Notes: a model not told the origin generated them from the letters alone. A stretch of DNA of 64,000 nt from Bifidobacterium pullorum subsp. gallinarum (GCF_000741215.1 NZ_JGYX01000001.1:62001-126000), one strand, 5' to 3'; counted from the stretch's first letter, positions 29,844 to 40,630 are shown. A program made the numbers and translations.

Positions 29844-31774
29844 TGCCCGGACATGGACGCGGCAACGCAACCACGGCTCCGACGACCACGAAGCCGCGCA
29901 GCCACACGCTCAAGCGTCTGGTGAAGTACATCCTGGCCGACAAACTGCGCGTGGCGATCGTCATCATCGCCTGCGGACTGGCCACCACCACCATGGTGCT
30001 GGGGCCGAAGATCATGGGCCAGGCCACGAACGTGCTGTTCGAGGGTGTGATCTCCAAGATGCTGCCCGCCGGCACCACCAAGGAGCAGGCCATCGCGGCC
30101 CTTGAAGCCAACGGCCAGGGCAGCATGGTGGACATGGTCTCCTCGATGGACATCCACCCCGGTCAGGGCGTGGACTTCGGCAAGGTGGCGATGATCCTGG
30201 GGGTCACCGCCGGCGTGTTCCTCTGCACCGTCACGCTGCGCTGGATTCAGGGCTGGACACTGACCCGCCTGGTCTCCAACGCGGTCTACCGCATGCGCCA
30301 GCAGATCGAGGCCAAGCTCGACCACCTGCCGCTGAGCTACTTCGACCGCGTGCCCCGCGGCGAGGTGATGAGCCGCACCACCAACGACATCGACAACATC
30401 GGCCAGTCGCTCCAGCAGGTGCTGGGCGAGTTCATCTTCGCCCTGTTCTCGATCATCGGCACCGTGATCATGATGATCACGATCTCGCCGCTGCTGCTGC
30501 TCATCTCGCTGATCGTGATCCCGTTCCTGCTGGCGGCCGCGTACTTCATCATCCGCAAGTCGCAGCCGTACTACATCCGGCAGTGGGATGCCACCGGCAA
30601 GGTCAACAGCCAGGTGGAGGAAATGTTCTCCGGTCATATGGTGATCCGCGCCTACGGACAGGAGGACGAGACGATCGACGAGTTCGACCGCCGCAACCGC
30701 GAGCTGTATGATAGCTCGTTCATGGCCACGTTGATCGCCGGCATCAACATGCCGGTCACGCAGTTCTTCGGCAACCTGAACTTCGTGATCGTGGTGGTCG
30801 TCGGCGGACTCAAGGTGCTCTCCGGCACGATGACGCTGGGCGACCTGCAGGCGTTCTCCCAGTATTCGCGCCAGCTCTCCCAGCCCCTCGGCCAGTTGAG
30901 CTCGATGGCCACCATCCTGCAGAGCTCCCTGGCTTCGGCCGAGCGCATCTTCGAGTTCCTGGACGAACCCGAGGAGGTGGCCGAACGCGAGCACACCCAG
31001 GACATCAAGGACGTCAAGGGTCTGGTGCGCTTCGACCACGTCAAGTTCAGCTACGATCCGGCCGAGCCGCTGATCGAGGACCTGTCGCTGGAGGCCAAGC
31101 CCGGCCAGACGATCGCCATCGTCGGCCCGACCGGCGCCGGCAAGACCACGCTGGTCAACCTGCTCATGCGCTTCTACGAGATCCAGGGCGGTTCGATCAC
31201 CATCGACGGCGTGGATACGCGCGACATCACCCGTCACGACCTGCGCCAGCATTTCGGCATGGTTCTGCAGGACACCTGGCTGTTCGACGGCACGATCCGC
31301 GAGAACCTGCTCTACGGCCTGCACGAGGGCGAGACCATCAGCGAGGAGCGGATGATCGAAGGCGCCAAGGCCTGCCATGTGGACGAGTTCGTGCGCCGTC
31401 TGCCCGACGGGTATGACACCGAACTCAAGGATGAAACCGCCGAACTGAGCCAGGGCGAGCGTCAGCTGATGACCATCTGCCGCGCGTTCCTCTCCGACCC
31501 GGACATCCTGATCCTGGACGAAGCCACCAGCTCGGTCGATACCCGCACCGAGGTGCTGGTCCAGCAGGCGATGAACCATCTGCGCGAGGGACGCACGAGC
31601 TTCGTGATCGCCCACCGCCTGTCCACGATCCGCGACGCCGACCTGATCCTGGTGGTCAACCACGGCTCGATCGTGGAGCAGGGCCGCCACGAGGAGCTGC
31701 TCGCCAAGGGCGGCGCCTACGCGAACCTGTACCAGGCGCAGTTCGCGAACGGCGACAACATCGAGGACGACTGA
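29843..31774 (+). CDS. ABC exporter half-transporter, catalytic partner
   Basis: This is a 643-residue partner of the preceding gene. Six membrane helices precede a nucleotide-binding domain with Walker A GPTGAGKTT (about 428-436), signature LSQGERQL and Walker B LILDEATS, including the catalytic Glu that its partner lacks. An extracellular loop between the first two helices (about residues 70-125, containing LPAGTTKEQAIAALEANGQG) is longer than usual. ATGA overlap with the first gene shows co-translation. A nested inverted repeat follows the stop. Confidence 0.92.
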   Translation: MPGHGRGNATTAPTTTKPRSHTLKRLVKYILADKLRVAIVIIACGLATTTMVLGPKIMGQATNVLFEGVISKMLPAGTTKEQAIAALEANGQGSMVDMVSSMDIHPGQGVDFGKVAMILGVTAGVFLCTVTLRWIQGWTLTRLVSNAVYRMRQQIEAKLDHLPLSYFDRVPRGEVMSRTTNDIDNIGQSLQQVLGEFIFALFSIIGTVIMMITISPLLLLISLIVIPFLLAAAYFIIRKSQPYYIRQWDATGKVNSQVEEMFSGHMVIRAYGQEDETIDEFDRRNRELYDSSFMATLIAGINMPVTQFFGNLNFVIVVVVGGLKVLSGTMTLGDLQAFSQYSRQLSQPLGQLSSMATILQSSLASAERIFEFLDEPEEVAEREHTQDIKDVKGLVRFDHVKFSYDPAEPLIEDLSLEAKPGQTIAIVGPTGAGKTTLVNLLMRFYEIQGGSITIDGVDTRDITRHDLRQHFGMVLQDTWLFDGTIRENLLYGLHEGETISEERMIEGAKACHVDEFVRRLPDGYDTELKDETAELSQGERQLMTICRAFLSDPDILILDEATSSVDTRTEVLVQQAMNHLREGRTSFVIAHRLSTIRDADLILVVNHGSIVEQGRHEELLAKGGAYANLYQAQFANGDNIEDD

Positions 31775-31798
31775 CTCCTTCGGTAGGTGATTTCCGTC

Positions 31799-31890
31799 TT
31801 CAGTTGGAAACCGTTGAACGATTCGGGCCCGGATACGCCGCATGAAGGCGTGTCCGGGCCCGCTTATACCCGGTTCAGTTTCCAACTGAA
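31799..31890. terminator. nested double inverted repeat after the exporter operon
   Basis: An inner stem CGGGCCCGGATACGCC/GGCGTGTCCGGGCCCG (16 bp, one G-T pair) at 31824-31862 sits inside an outer 12-bp perfect repeat, TTCAGTTGGAAA/TTTCCAACTGAA (31799 and 31879). The inner stem resembles a terminator; the outer one may close a long cruciform. The remainder of the gap to 32056 shows no gene. Confidence 0.65.
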
Positions 31891-32056
31891 TCACTGATTC
31901 CCATACTGAATGCATGTCGACCGGGCACGAAGGCAGCTTCCAGGACGTTTCCGATGTTCACCACGCATGAAACGTCGCCGGATGCGGCGCATGTGGGCCG
32001 ATTCCGCCCCAATCGGTATGCTCGGGTGAGGATTCAGCCACGAGGAAAGGACGCGC

Positions 32057-33187
32057 ATGCGCAGAGGGCCGCTGCAGGCGGGTGAGAAGGTGCAGTTCAC
32101 CGACCGCCGGGGCAAGAAGATCACCGACCAGCTGGTGCCGGGCGGCACCACGCAGACCGAACACGGTCTAATCCTGCACGATGAGGTGATCGGACGACCC
32201 GAAGGCAGCGTCACCGTCACCGTCAGCGCCAAACGCGAGGCGCAGATCAACGCGCAGCATCCCGAACGCGACGCCGGCAAGCCGTGGAAGGGCGCACGGG
32301 CCATCGGCGGCTGGCAGTTCGCCGTCATGCGCCCACGCCTGGCCGACTACGTGCTCTCCATGCCGCGCGGCGCGCAGATCATGTACCCGAAGGACATCGC
32401 CCAGGTCATCCAGCTCGGCGACATTCGCTCCGGTATGACCGTGCTCGAATCCGGCGCCGGCTCCGGCGCGATGAGCATAAACCTGCTGGACGCCGTGGGG
32501 GAGACCGGGCATCTGACCACCATCGAGATGCGCGGCGAGTTCGCCCGCGTGGCGGAGGCCAACGCCACCGTGTACTACGGGTCCCGGCCGCAGTGGTGGA
32601 ACCTGCTGACCGGCGACTTCGACTCGGTGGCCGCCACGTTGCCCGAACACTCGTTCGACCGCATCATGCTCGATATGCTCGACCCGTGGAATCGACTCGA
32701 ACAGGCGTACCGCGTGATCGCCCCGGGCGGCGTGCTGATCTGCTACGTCACCACCACCACCCAGCTGAGCCGGCTCGCCGAGGCCCTGCGCGAGACCGGC
32801 GTGTGGACCGAGCCGGACGTGCAGGAGACGCTGGAACGCAACTGGAAGGTGCAGGGGCTGGCCGTGCGTCCAGACCATCAGATGATCGGGCACACAGGGT
32901 TCCTGGTGGTCTCGCGCGCCATGGCAGAGGGGTTCGAGGCGTTGAAGAAGCGCGATCGCCCGGCCAAGGACACGACCAGCGACATCGACGAGATGACCGC
33001 CGTGGAACGCGCGGCGCAGCTGGAGGAGCTGGAGCTGCGCGACATCTCCGACCGCAAGCTGCGCAAGGTGCTGCGCGACCTCGACGCGCAGGTGGCCGCG
33101 TTGCCGGACACGGAAGGCGCTGCGGACGCGACGGATGTCGGCGGTTCCGACGTCGGCGTGACGGGCGGTGCCGGCGCGCTCATGTAG
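32057..33187 (+). CDS. trmI: tRNA (adenine-N1-)-methyltransferase
   Basis: This is a 376-residue TrmI-type enzyme that makes m1A at position 58 of the tRNA T-loop, using SAM. The N-terminal beta domain and IMYPKDIAQVIQLGDIRSGM lead into the SAM motif VLESGAGSGAMS, followed by DMLDPWN, the usual motif IV. An extra C-terminal segment (about 300-376), Glu/Arg-rich and then Gly/Ser-rich, is longer than in many members and looks disordered. The ATG has GAGGAAAGGA upstream. Confidence 0.92.
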   Translation: MRRGPLQAGEKVQFTDRRGKKITDQLVPGGTTQTEHGLILHDEVIGRPEGSVTVTVSAKREAQINAQHPERDAGKPWKGARAIGGWQFAVMRPRLADYVLSMPRGAQIMYPKDIAQVIQLGDIRSGMTVLESGAGSGAMSINLLDAVGETGHLTTIEMRGEFARVAEANATVYYGSRPQWWNLLTGDFDSVAATLPEHSFDRIMLDMLDPWNRLEQAYRVIAPGGVLICYVTTTTQLSRLAEALRETGVWTEPDVQETLERNWKVQGLAVRPDHQMIGHTGFLVVSRAMAEGFEALKKRDRPAKDTTSDIDEMTAVERAAQLEELELRDISDRKLRKVLRDLDAQVAALPDTEGAADATDVGGSDVGVTGGAGALM

Positions 33188-33326
33188 TTGAGCGATTGCG
33201 TGGCCATGCCGCACCGGCGACGTAGTTTGTGCAAAAGCCGTGTCCGGATGCGGGTCGCGTGGCGCAATCTGCAAGAATGGTGAGTGGTGAAGGTCGGCGT
33301 CCCGCCGGCCATGGAAGGACGGGGCA

Positions 33327-33884
33327 GTGGGAGTCAATCTCAAGAAAGTGGCCAAGGCGGCCAAGGAATACCGGCATATCCTCATCGTGATGCGCCACGC
33401 CAAGGCCGAATCCCTGGGCAAGTCCAGCGACCGTGACAGGAACCTGACCGACAAGGGCCTCAAACAGGCCAAGACCGTGGCCAAGGGATTGGCCGAGCTC
33501 AAACTCGTCCCGGACCGCATCGCCTGTTCGGGCGCGGCCCGCGCTCTGCAGACCTGCGAGCGCATGCTCAAGACCTTCGGCGACCATCCCACGGTGGATT
33601 ACCGCCAGAGCCTGTATGACAACGGCGTGCAGGCCGTGTTCGACGAGATCGCGCAGACCAAGGGCAAGCATCGGGTGCTGATGGTGCTCGGGCATGAGCC
33701 GACCGTGTCGATCAGCTGTCAGTGGCTGGCCTCCGCGGATTCCGATCCGTCGCTGCTCGACCTGCTCAATCTGGGCCTGTCCACCGCCGGCGTGGTGATC
33801 TTCGGTTCCGACGAGCCGTTCGAGCGTTGGCAGATCCGCACCGGCCAGCTCCTGGCCGTCCTCACCCCCAAGGACTTCGACTGA
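33327..33884 (+). CDS. SixA-like histidine phosphatase
   Basis: This is a 185-residue histidine phosphatase superfamily protein. The catalytic RHA motif is Arg23-His24 in VMRHAKAES, and GHEP at about 122-125 supplies the second His. It resembles SixA phosphohistidine phosphatases, and hydrolysis of phosphohistidine or a small phosphoester in the cytosol is expected. The start is GTG at 33327, with AAGGAC upstream. Terminator-like hairpins follow. Confidence 0.85.
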   Translation: MGVNLKKVAKAAKEYRHILIVMRHAKAESLGKSSDRDRNLTDKGLKQAKTVAKGLAELKLVPDRIACSGAARALQTCERMLKTFGDHPTVDYRQSLYDNGVQAVFDEIAQTKGKHRVLMVLGHEPTVSISCQWLASADSDPSLLDLLNLGLSTAGVVIFGSDEPFERWQIRTGQLLAVLTPKDFD

Positions 33885-33923
33885 TTCGTGACTGTGATAC
33901 ATTCCGGGCACAACGTATTCTTC

Positions 33924-33948
33924 AAAATCGTTGAAATTCCAACGTTTT
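33924..33948 (+). terminator. hairpin after the SixA-like gene
   Basis: AAAA-T-CGTTG and CAACG-TTTT pair around AAATTC with one bulged T, ending in TTTT. It is a plausible weak terminator 40 bases after the stop. Confidence 0.5.
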
Positions 33949-34018
33949 GGAGACATGTGTCACGGTCACGATGCATCAGAGTCCGGGTGGAGGGCCGAGA
34001 CGAGCAGTGAACCTAGGC

Positions 34019-34035
34019 TATAAACCTGGTTTATA
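34019..34035. promoter_or_regulatory. 17-bp palindrome upstream of metE
   Basis: TATAAACC-T-GGTTTATA is a perfect dyad about 150 bases before metE. It is probably a repressor or activator site for methionine genes; no matching regulator is in the window. The surrounding 303-base gap (33885-34187) holds this dyad and one hairpin, with no gene seen. Confidence 0.5.
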
Positions 34036-34187
34036 ACGACACTCAAATCGAGCTGATGACTTATATCCTGAACTTCTCTGATAGGCTGACCGCAACACGA
34101 TAGCGAACGCATCCGGCGCGCGCGACGGTCCGGGAACATTCGGGGACCCGGACACGCAAGCGCCATCGTCAACGGTCAGGAGGCATC

Positions 34188-36497
34188 ATGTCCACACTCA
34201 CCTCGGTTTCCGGCTTTCCCCGCATCGGCGGCGACCGCGAATTGAAGAAGGCCATCGAGGGTTATTGGAAAGGCAAGCACGGTCTGGACCAGGTGCGCGC
34301 CACCGCCAAGGAGCTGCGCGAGCGCCATTGGCGGCTGCAGGCCGAGGCCGGCATCGATCTGATCCCGAGCAATGACTTCAGCTACTACGATCAGGTGCTG
34401 GACACCGCCATCCTACTCAATGTGATCCCGCAGCGCTACGACCGTCTGGCCTTCGAGAACCCCGAGGACACGCTGTTCGCGATGGCCCGCGGCTATCAGG
34501 GGCCCAAGGGCGACGTGACGGCCCTGCCGATGAAGAAGTGGTTCACCACCAACTACCACTACCTGGTACCGGAGATCGACAGCGCCACCGACATCCATCT
34601 CAACGGCACCAAGCCGTTCGACGAGTTCGAGGAGGCCAAGGCGCTCGGCATCCACACCAAGCCGGTGCTCGTGGGCCCCTACACGTTCCTGAAGCTCGCG
34701 CGCAACGCCAAGGCCGAGCCACTGGAGCTCGACAAGGGTCTGGTCAACGCCGTGGCCGCCGTCTACGCCGAGATCCTGACCCGCTTCGCCGCGCTCGGCG
34801 CCACTTGGGTCCAGTTCGACGAGCCGTATCTGGTGCTGGACAAGGAGGACGGCGACGTCGAGCTGTTCAAGACGCTGTACGCCAAGATCCTGCCCGCCCG
34901 CACCGGCGGCGTCAAGGTGCTGCTCAACACGTATTTCGGCCATATCGCCGACGTGTACGAGACCGTGAGCCTGCTGGGCTTCGACGGCATCGGACTGGAT
35001 CTGATCGAGGGCCGGGACGAGAATCTGGAGGCCGTCGGCCGTTACGGCGTGGGGGAGTCGACCACGCTGTTCGCCGGCGTCATCAACGGCCGCAACATCT
35101 GGCGCAACGACTACGCGGCGAGCCTGGGGCTGGTCGACGCACTGCGGCAGGTCACGCCGAATGTGGCCGTGGCCACCGCCTGCTCGCTGCTGCATGTGCC
35201 GTTCAGCACCGCCGGTGAGGACGGTCTGGGCGATGAGGTGCTCCGGCATTTCGCGTTCGCGGTGGAGAAGCTCGGCGAGCTGCGTGCGGTCGCCGACCTG
35301 TCCGACGCCGACGAGGAGGCGAAGAAGGCCTCCGACCTCCTGCGTGAGAACCAGGCGCTGTTCGATGGCACGCGCGTCGAGCCCGACCGGGCCGTGGCCG
35401 ACCGTCTGGCCGCGCTGACTGACGAGGACGCGACCCGCCTGCCCGCCCGCGCCGAGCGCCAGCGGCTGCAGCGTGAGGCCCTGCACCTGCCGCTGCTGCC
35501 GACGACCACCATCGGCTCGTTCCCGCAGACCGCCGAGGTGCGCGCCGCGCGTGCCCGCCTGCGCAAGGGTGAGTTGAGCCGCGAGGATTACGATGCGTTC
35601 ATCCGCTCGCAGATCGATCAGGTCATCGCCTGGCAGGAGCAGATCGGGCTCGACGTGCTCGTGCACGGCGAGTTCGAGCGCAACGACATGGTGGAGTATT
35701 TCGGCCAGCGGCTCAACGGGTTCCTGTTCACCCGGAACGCCTGGGTGCAGTCCTACGGCACCCGCTGCGTCAAGCCCCCGATCGTCTGGGGCGACGTCTC
35801 GCGCCGCGAACCGATCACCGTGGCCTGGAGCTCGTACGCGCAGAGCCGCACGAACCATGTGGTCAAGGGCATGCTCACCGGCCCGGTGACGATCCTCAAC
35901 TGGTCGTGGCCGCGAGAGGACGTCTCCAACGAACTGCAGACCAGGCAGCTGGCGTTGGCGATCCGCGACGAGGTGCTCGACCTGGAGCGGGCCGGCATCC
36001 GCGTCATCCAGATCGACGAGGCCGCGTTGCGCGAGAAGCTGCCGCTGCGCAAGTCCGACTGGCACAAGAAGTATCTGGATTGGGCGATCCCCGCGTTCCG
36101 CCTCGTGCATGCGGCCGTGCAGCCGACCACGCAGATCCACACCCACATGTGCTACTCGGAGTTCAACGACATCATCCGCGACATCGACGCGATGGACGCC
36201 GACGTGATTTCCTTCGAGGCCTCGCGCGGCGACCTGGTGGTGCTGGACGCCATCCACGACGCGCATTTCGAAACCGAAACCGGCCCGGGCGTCTACGACA
36301 TCCACTCCCCGCGCATCCCCTCGGTCGATGAGATCGAGGAGCGCATCGACGAGATCCTGGCCAAGGTGGATGCCGGCAAACTGTGGATCAACCCCGACTG
36401 CGGACTGAAGACCCGCGGCAACGAGGAGACCTGGCCGAGCCTGAAGAACATGGTGGAGGCCACACGCATCGTCCGCGCCAGGCTGGCCGCCCGCTGA
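34188..36497 (+). CDS. metE: cobalamin-independent methionine synthase
   Basis: This is a 769-residue MetE that transfers the methyl group of 5-methyltetrahydropteroyl-triglutamate to homocysteine. Two (beta/alpha)8 barrels are present. The zinc site is HMCYSEFN (His and Cys at about 651-653) with the distal Cys in NPDCGLKTR (about 737). The N-terminus [19 protein letters not shown] is typical. AGGAGG lies five bases before the ATG. MetF follows 82 bases downstream, supplying its methyl donor, so the pair is a functional unit. Confidence 0.97.
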   Translation: MSTLTSVSGFPRIGGDRELKKAIEGYWKGKHGLDQVRATAKELRERHWRLQAEAGIDLIPSNDFSYYDQVLDTAILLNVIPQRYDRLAFENPEDTLFAMARGYQGPKGDVTALPMKKWFTTNYHYLVPEIDSATDIHLNGTKPFDEFEEAKALGIHTKPVLVGPYTFLKLARNAKAEPLELDKGLVNAVAAVYAEILTRFAALGATWVQFDEPYLVLDKEDGDVELFKTLYAKILPARTGGVKVLLNTYFGHIADVYETVSLLGFDGIGLDLIEGRDENLEAVGRYGVGESTTLFAGVINGRNIWRNDYAASLGLVDALRQVTPNVAVATACSLLHVPFSTAGEDGLGDEVLRHFAFAVEKLGELRAVADLSDADEEAKKASDLLRENQALFDGTRVEPDRAVADRLAALTDEDATRLPARAERQRLQREALHLPLLPTTTIGSFPQTAEVRAARARLRKGELSREDYDAFIRSQIDQVIAWQEQIGLDVLVHGEFERNDMVEYFGQRLNGFLFTRNAWVQSYGTRCVKPPIVWGDVSRREPITVAWSSYAQSRTNHVVKGMLTGPVTILNWSWPREDVSNELQTRQLALAIRDEVLDLERAGIRVIQIDEAALREKLPLRKSDWHKKYLDWAIPAFRLVHAAVQPTTQIHTHMCYSEFNDIIRDIDAMDADVISFEASRGDLVVLDAIHDAHFETETGPGVYDIHSPRIPSVDEIEERIDEILAKVDAGKLWINPDCGLKTRGNEETWPSLKNMVEATRIVRARLAAR

Positions 36498-36579
36498 CCG
36501 GCATATCGTACCGCACCATCCCGTTTCGGGCCGGTGATCCCTTGAGGATGCCGGCCCTGACATAGGAGAGTCGTTCACC

Positions 36580-37419
36580 ATGAGCAAGCCGCTGTTCTCC
36601 CTGGAGGTGTTCCCTCCCAAACGCACCGCGCCGATCGGCACGATCTACGATACGCTCGACGGCCTGCACGGCGTCGATCCCGCATTCATCTCGGTGACCT
36701 ACGGCACCGGCAAGCAGTCGGACCGTACGATCACCGCGCGCATCGCCAACACGATCCGCACCGAATACGGCATCCCCGCCGTCGCCCACCTGACCGCCCA
36801 GTATCTGGACCGCGATCAGACCGACGAGGCGCTGGACATGTTCGCGCAGGCCAAGGTCGCCGCCGTGCTCGCGTTGCGCGGCGACCGCAACCCCGAACGC
36901 GAGCCGGCCGGCGTGTTCATGCACGCCAGCGACCTGACCCGCTACATCCGCCAGACCCATCCGGAGATCACCGTGTACGGCGCCTGCTACCCGGAATGCC
37001 ATCCGCAATCCCGGGATCTGGACGAGGACATCAGTTGGCTCAAGGTCAAGGTGGACGCGGGCGCCAGCCATCTGATCTCCCAGCTGTTCTACGACAACGC
37101 CGACTACCTGAGGTTCCTGGACAAGGCGCGCGCCGCCGGCATCGACGTGCCGATCGAGGCCGGCATCATGCCGGTGACCAACGCCGCGTCGGTCCGGCGC
37201 ATGACCGGTATGTGCTCCTCCAAGGTGCCCGAACGGCTGGCCACCATCCTGGACCGCTGGGGCGATGATCCGAACACGCTCAAGGAGGCAGGCATCATCT
37301 ACGCCTCCGAGCAGATCGCCGACCTGGTGGCCCGCGGCGTGGACGGCATCCACCTGTACACCATGAACCATCCGGGCGTGACCCGCCGCATCTGGCAGAA
37401 CGTCCAGGGACTGTTCTGA
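36580..37419 (+). CDS. metF: methylenetetrahydrofolate reductase
   Basis: This is a 279-residue FAD-dependent reductase that makes 5-methyltetrahydrofolate from 5,10-methylenetetrahydrofolate. FSLEVFPPK at the N-terminus and VTYGTG, LALRGD and HLISQLFYDN are family motifs. It lies directly after metE, which uses its product. AGGAG precedes the ATG. Confidence 0.95.
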   Translation: MSKPLFSLEVFPPKRTAPIGTIYDTLDGLHGVDPAFISVTYGTGKQSDRTITARIANTIRTEYGIPAVAHLTAQYLDRDQTDEALDMFAQAKVAAVLALRGDRNPEREPAGVFMHASDLTRYIRQTHPEITVYGACYPECHPQSRDLDEDISWLKVKVDAGASHLISQLFYDNADYLRFLDKARAAGIDVPIEAGIMPVTNAASVRRMTGMCSSKVPERLATILDRWGDDPNTLKEAGIIYASEQIADLVARGVDGIHLYTMNHPGVTRRIWQNVQGLF

Positions 37420-37478
37420 GCGGTTCGCCGCGCGGTCAGGGCCACGCAGGACGGCGCTGCGGCATGTACATTGGAGAT

Positions 37479-40400
37479 ATGGAAGCACGGCAGGATCTCA
37501 CCATCAGCGTCAGGGAACTCATCCATGCGGGGCTGCAGGACCTCGACCAGGCCAGGGGGGCGTTCCGCCAGCTGGCGGACAGGGGCATGACCGCGGACCA
37601 GCTGACGTTGACGCTGCGCATGCTGGAACGCACCTGCGACCCGGACACGGCGCTGACCAATCTGGTTCAGATCGTGGGCACGCAGGCCGACCGTGACGGG
37701 TGGCTGGGCGACACGCTGCCCGACGAATCGTCGTTCGCGCGCCTGATGTCGGTGCTCGGGGCCTCGGATGCTATGGGCAAGATGATGCGCGCCCGTCCGG
37801 ATCTGGTGGAGGCCGTGGCGGTCGACCGCTGCGGCAGCCGCGACTTCGACCGCGCCCGGCGCCGCGAGCATATCCTGAACGCGGTGGGAGCCGATCCCGC
37901 GGATGCAACGGCCCCCACCGCCACGCTGGATCTGGCGCAGGCCACCACGGGGCTGCGCGCCGCATACTACAAGCAGCTGGCCACCATCATGGCCGAGGAC
38001 ATGACCGCGGCCGACCCGATCAGCGAGCAGCCGCGCATCAGCCGTATGCTTGCGGACCTGGCCGACGCGGCGCTCGAAGGGGCACTGGCCATAGCCCGTC
38101 ATGAGGTGGCCGGCAGCGAGCGTTGCCGCTTCGCCATCATCGGCATGGGCAAGCTGGGCGCGCAGGAGCTCAACTACGTTTCCGACGTGGACCTGATCTA
38201 CGTGGTCGAGCCGGTCGACGGCGCCGACGGCATGACGCTCACCCGCATCGGCACCAAGATGGCCACCACATTGCAGCGCGTCTGCCAGGCCGTAGTCATG
38301 GGCGTCACCGAACCGGCGCTCTGGCAGATCGACGGCGGTCTGCGGCCCGAAGGCAAGGACGGCCCGCTGGTGCGCCGTCTGGATTCCCATCAGACCTACT
38401 ACGAGCAGTGGGCGGAGAACTGGGAGTTCCAGGCGCTGCTCAAGGCCCGCCCGGCGGCGGGCGACCCGGAGCTCGGACAGGCGTATATGGACATGACCCG
38501 CCCGTTCGTGTGGAAGGCGTCCCAGCGGGACAATTTCGTCAACGACTGCCAGCAGATGCGCCGGCGCGTGGAGGATCTGATCCCCGCGCCGCTCAAGGAC
38601 CGTGAGATCAAGCTTGGGCGCGGAGGGCTGCGCGATGTGGAGTTCACCGTGCAGATGCTCCAGCTGGTGCACGGGCGCACCGACGAGTCGCTGCGCACCC
38701 GGTCCACGCTCGAATCGCTGCAGGCGCTCTCCGACGGCGGCTACGTCTCCCGCAAGCAGGCCGTGCGCCTGTCCTGGGACTACCGCTTCGAGCGCGTGAT
38801 GGAGCACCGCCAGCAGATGTGGGCCCTGAAACGCACCCACCTGTTCCCTGATCTGGGGGCCGCCAGCGTCGGCGGGCTGGAGCGCAAGCGCGAGGCCAAT
38901 GTGGACGAGTTCAGCCGCAACGGCGAGCTGCGCAGGCTCGCCCGCGCCTTCCGCATGCACCCCGAGGAGCTCGTCGCCGCATTCGACGAGACGCGCCGCG
39001 AGGTGCGCCGGCTCCATCTGGACATCTACTACCGGCCGATGCTGCCGATCAGCGCGCGATTGGATGATGAGGAGGTACGGCTGTCCGACAGCGCGATGCG
39101 CGACCGCTTCGCCTCGATCGGCTTCGAGGATCCGGACGCGGCGCAACGCCATGTGGAGGCCCTGACCTACGGCGTCTCGCGGGCCGCCAAGATCAACCGC
39201 ATCATCCTGCCGGCCGCCCTACAATGGCTGGGGGAGGGCCAGAACCCGGATATGGGCCTGCTCAACTGGCGCAAGCTGGAGGAGCATTTCGGCGAGGAGA
39301 GCGAATACCTGGGCTTCCTGCGCGATTCGCCGTCCGCGGCGCAGCGGCTGTGTCATGTGCTGTCCAACTCCCGGTTCCTGGGCGACGCGTTGAACAAGTC
39401 CGTGGAATCGGTCACCTGGCTCGGCGACAGCCACCGGCTCGCGCCGCGCACACGCGAGAGCCTGGACACGCAATGCCGGGCCACGCTGGAACGCAACCGC
39501 AACGATATGCGCGATTTCGCCAATTCGGTGCGCGCGTTGCGCCGCCATGAGATCGAGCGCATCGGCCTGGCGTGGATGAACGGCGTCATCGACGACGACG
39601 CCAGCTTGGGCGGCATGACCGACGTGTATGACGCGATCATCGACGCGGCGGTGGATTGGGCGATCGGCAACCAGCTCAAGGCGTTCGACCTGAGCGAGCC
39701 GCCGGCCGCGATCGCGGTGATCGCGATGGGCCGGTACGGTGGTCGGGAGGTGAACTTCAGCTCGGATGCGGACGCGATGATCATCTACCGGCCCAGCGGC
39801 GAGGCCGACGAGGCGACCGCCAACCGCTTCGCCCGCAAGGTGGCCGACGACCTGCGCGCGATCCTGCAGGGACCGGTGTCGTTGGAACAGAGGATCGAGC
39901 TGGATCTGGACCTGCGCCCGGAGGGCAAGAACGGGCCGCTGGTCCGCTCCTACGCCTCCTGCAAGGAATACTACGGGTCGTGGGCCAGCACCTGGGAGCA
40001 TCAGGCGCTGCTGCGCGCCCGCCACGCCGCGGGCGATCGCACGCTGAGCGAGGACTTCCTCAAGAACCTGGCCGATCCGCTGCGCTACCCGGACTGTCCG
40101 GTCTCGCAGGCGCAGATCGCCGAGATCCGCAAGCTCAAGGCCCGCATGGAATCCGAACGCCTGCCGCGCGGCGTGCGGCGCGAACGGCATTTGAAGCTCG
40201 GCAAGGGCGGGCTGTCCGACGTGGAATGGACCGTGCAGCTGCTGCAGCTCGAACATGCGGGGGAGCATGAGGGGCTGCGCGTGAACTCCACGCTCGGCGC
40301 CCTGGCCGAACTCGAACGGCTGGGGCTGATCGACGGCGGCGACGCCGCGCAGCTGCGCGACACGTGGCGGCTGTGCACGGCGGCGCGCAACGGCAACTAC

Positions 40401-40607
40401 CTGTGGAACGGCCGCGCCAACCAGGCGGACATCCTGCCCGACGACATGTATTCGCTGGGCGGCATCGCCGTCTACCTCGGATACGACGCGCACCGCGGAC
40501 AGGTGTTCGAGAACGATCTGCTCGGCGCGATGCGCCGCTGCCGGGACATCATGGAACGTCTGTTCTACGGTCTGGACGATACGGCCGACGAGGTGAACAC
40601 GCGGTGA
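37479..40607 (+). CDS. glnE: glutamine synthetase adenylyltransferase/deadenylase
   Basis: This is a 1042-residue bifunctional GlnE that adds and removes AMP on glutamine synthetase in response to nitrogen status. Two nucleotidyltransferase domains are seen: GMGKLGAQELNYVSDVDLIY (about 220-240) and AMGRYGGREVNFSSDADAMI (about 747-767), each with the G...SDxD motif. The helical GlnD_UR_UTase-like regions lie after each. The ATG at 37479 is preferred; another ATG at 37464 adds five residues but overlaps a TACATT that may be the -10 box. It follows metF by 59 bases. Confidence 0.94.
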   Translation: MEARQDLTISVRELIHAGLQDLDQARGAFRQLADRGMTADQLTLTLRMLERTCDPDTALTNLVQIVGTQADRDGWLGDTLPDESSFARLMSVLGASDAMGKMMRARPDLVEAVAVDRCGSRDFDRARRREHILNAVGADPADATAPTATLDLAQATTGLRAAYYKQLATIMAEDMTAADPISEQPRISRMLADLADAALEGALAIARHEVAGSERCRFAIIGMGKLGAQELNYVSDVDLIYVVEPVDGADGMTLTRIGTKMATTLQRVCQAVVMGVTEPALWQIDGGLRPEGKDGPLVRRLDSHQTYYEQWAENWEFQALLKARPAAGDPELGQAYMDMTRPFVWKASQRDNFVNDCQQMRRRVEDLIPAPLKDREIKLGRGGLRDVEFTVQMLQLVHGRTDESLRTRSTLESLQALSDGGYVSRKQAVRLSWDYRFERVMEHRQQMWALKRTHLFPDLGAASVGGLERKREANVDEFSRNGELRRLARAFRMHPEELVAAFDETRREVRRLHLDIYYRPMLPISARLDDEEVRLSDSAMRDRFASIGFEDPDAAQRHVEALTYGVSRAAKINRIILPAALQWLGEGQNPDMGLLNWRKLEEHFGEESEYLGFLRDSPSAAQRLCHVLSNSRFLGDALNKSVESVTWLGDSHRLAPRTRESLDTQCRATLERNRNDMRDFANSVRALRRHEIERIGLAWMNGVIDDDASLGGMTDVYDAIIDAAVDWAIGNQLKAFDLSEPPAAIAVIAMGRYGGREVNFSSDADAMIIYRPSGEADEATANRFARKVADDLRAILQGPVSLEQRIELDLDLRPEGKNGPLVRSYASCKEYYGSWASTWEHQALLRARHAAGDRTLSEDFLKNLADPLRYPDCPVSQAQIAEIRKLKARMESERLPRGVRRERHLKLGKGGLSDVEWTVQLLQLEHAGEHEGLRVNSTLGALAELERLGLIDGGDAAQLRDTWRLCTAARNGNYLWNGRANQADILPDDMYSLGGIAVYLGYDAHRGQVFENDLLGAMRRCRDIMERLFYGLDDTADEVNTR

Positions 40608-40630
40608 ACGGGAGCGTCCCGAATCCGGTC

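Noticed and set aside
29135-31915. A 926-codon open frame on the minus strand
   Set aside because: It is antisense to the second exporter gene and part of the first, with composition typical of GC-rich shadow frames.
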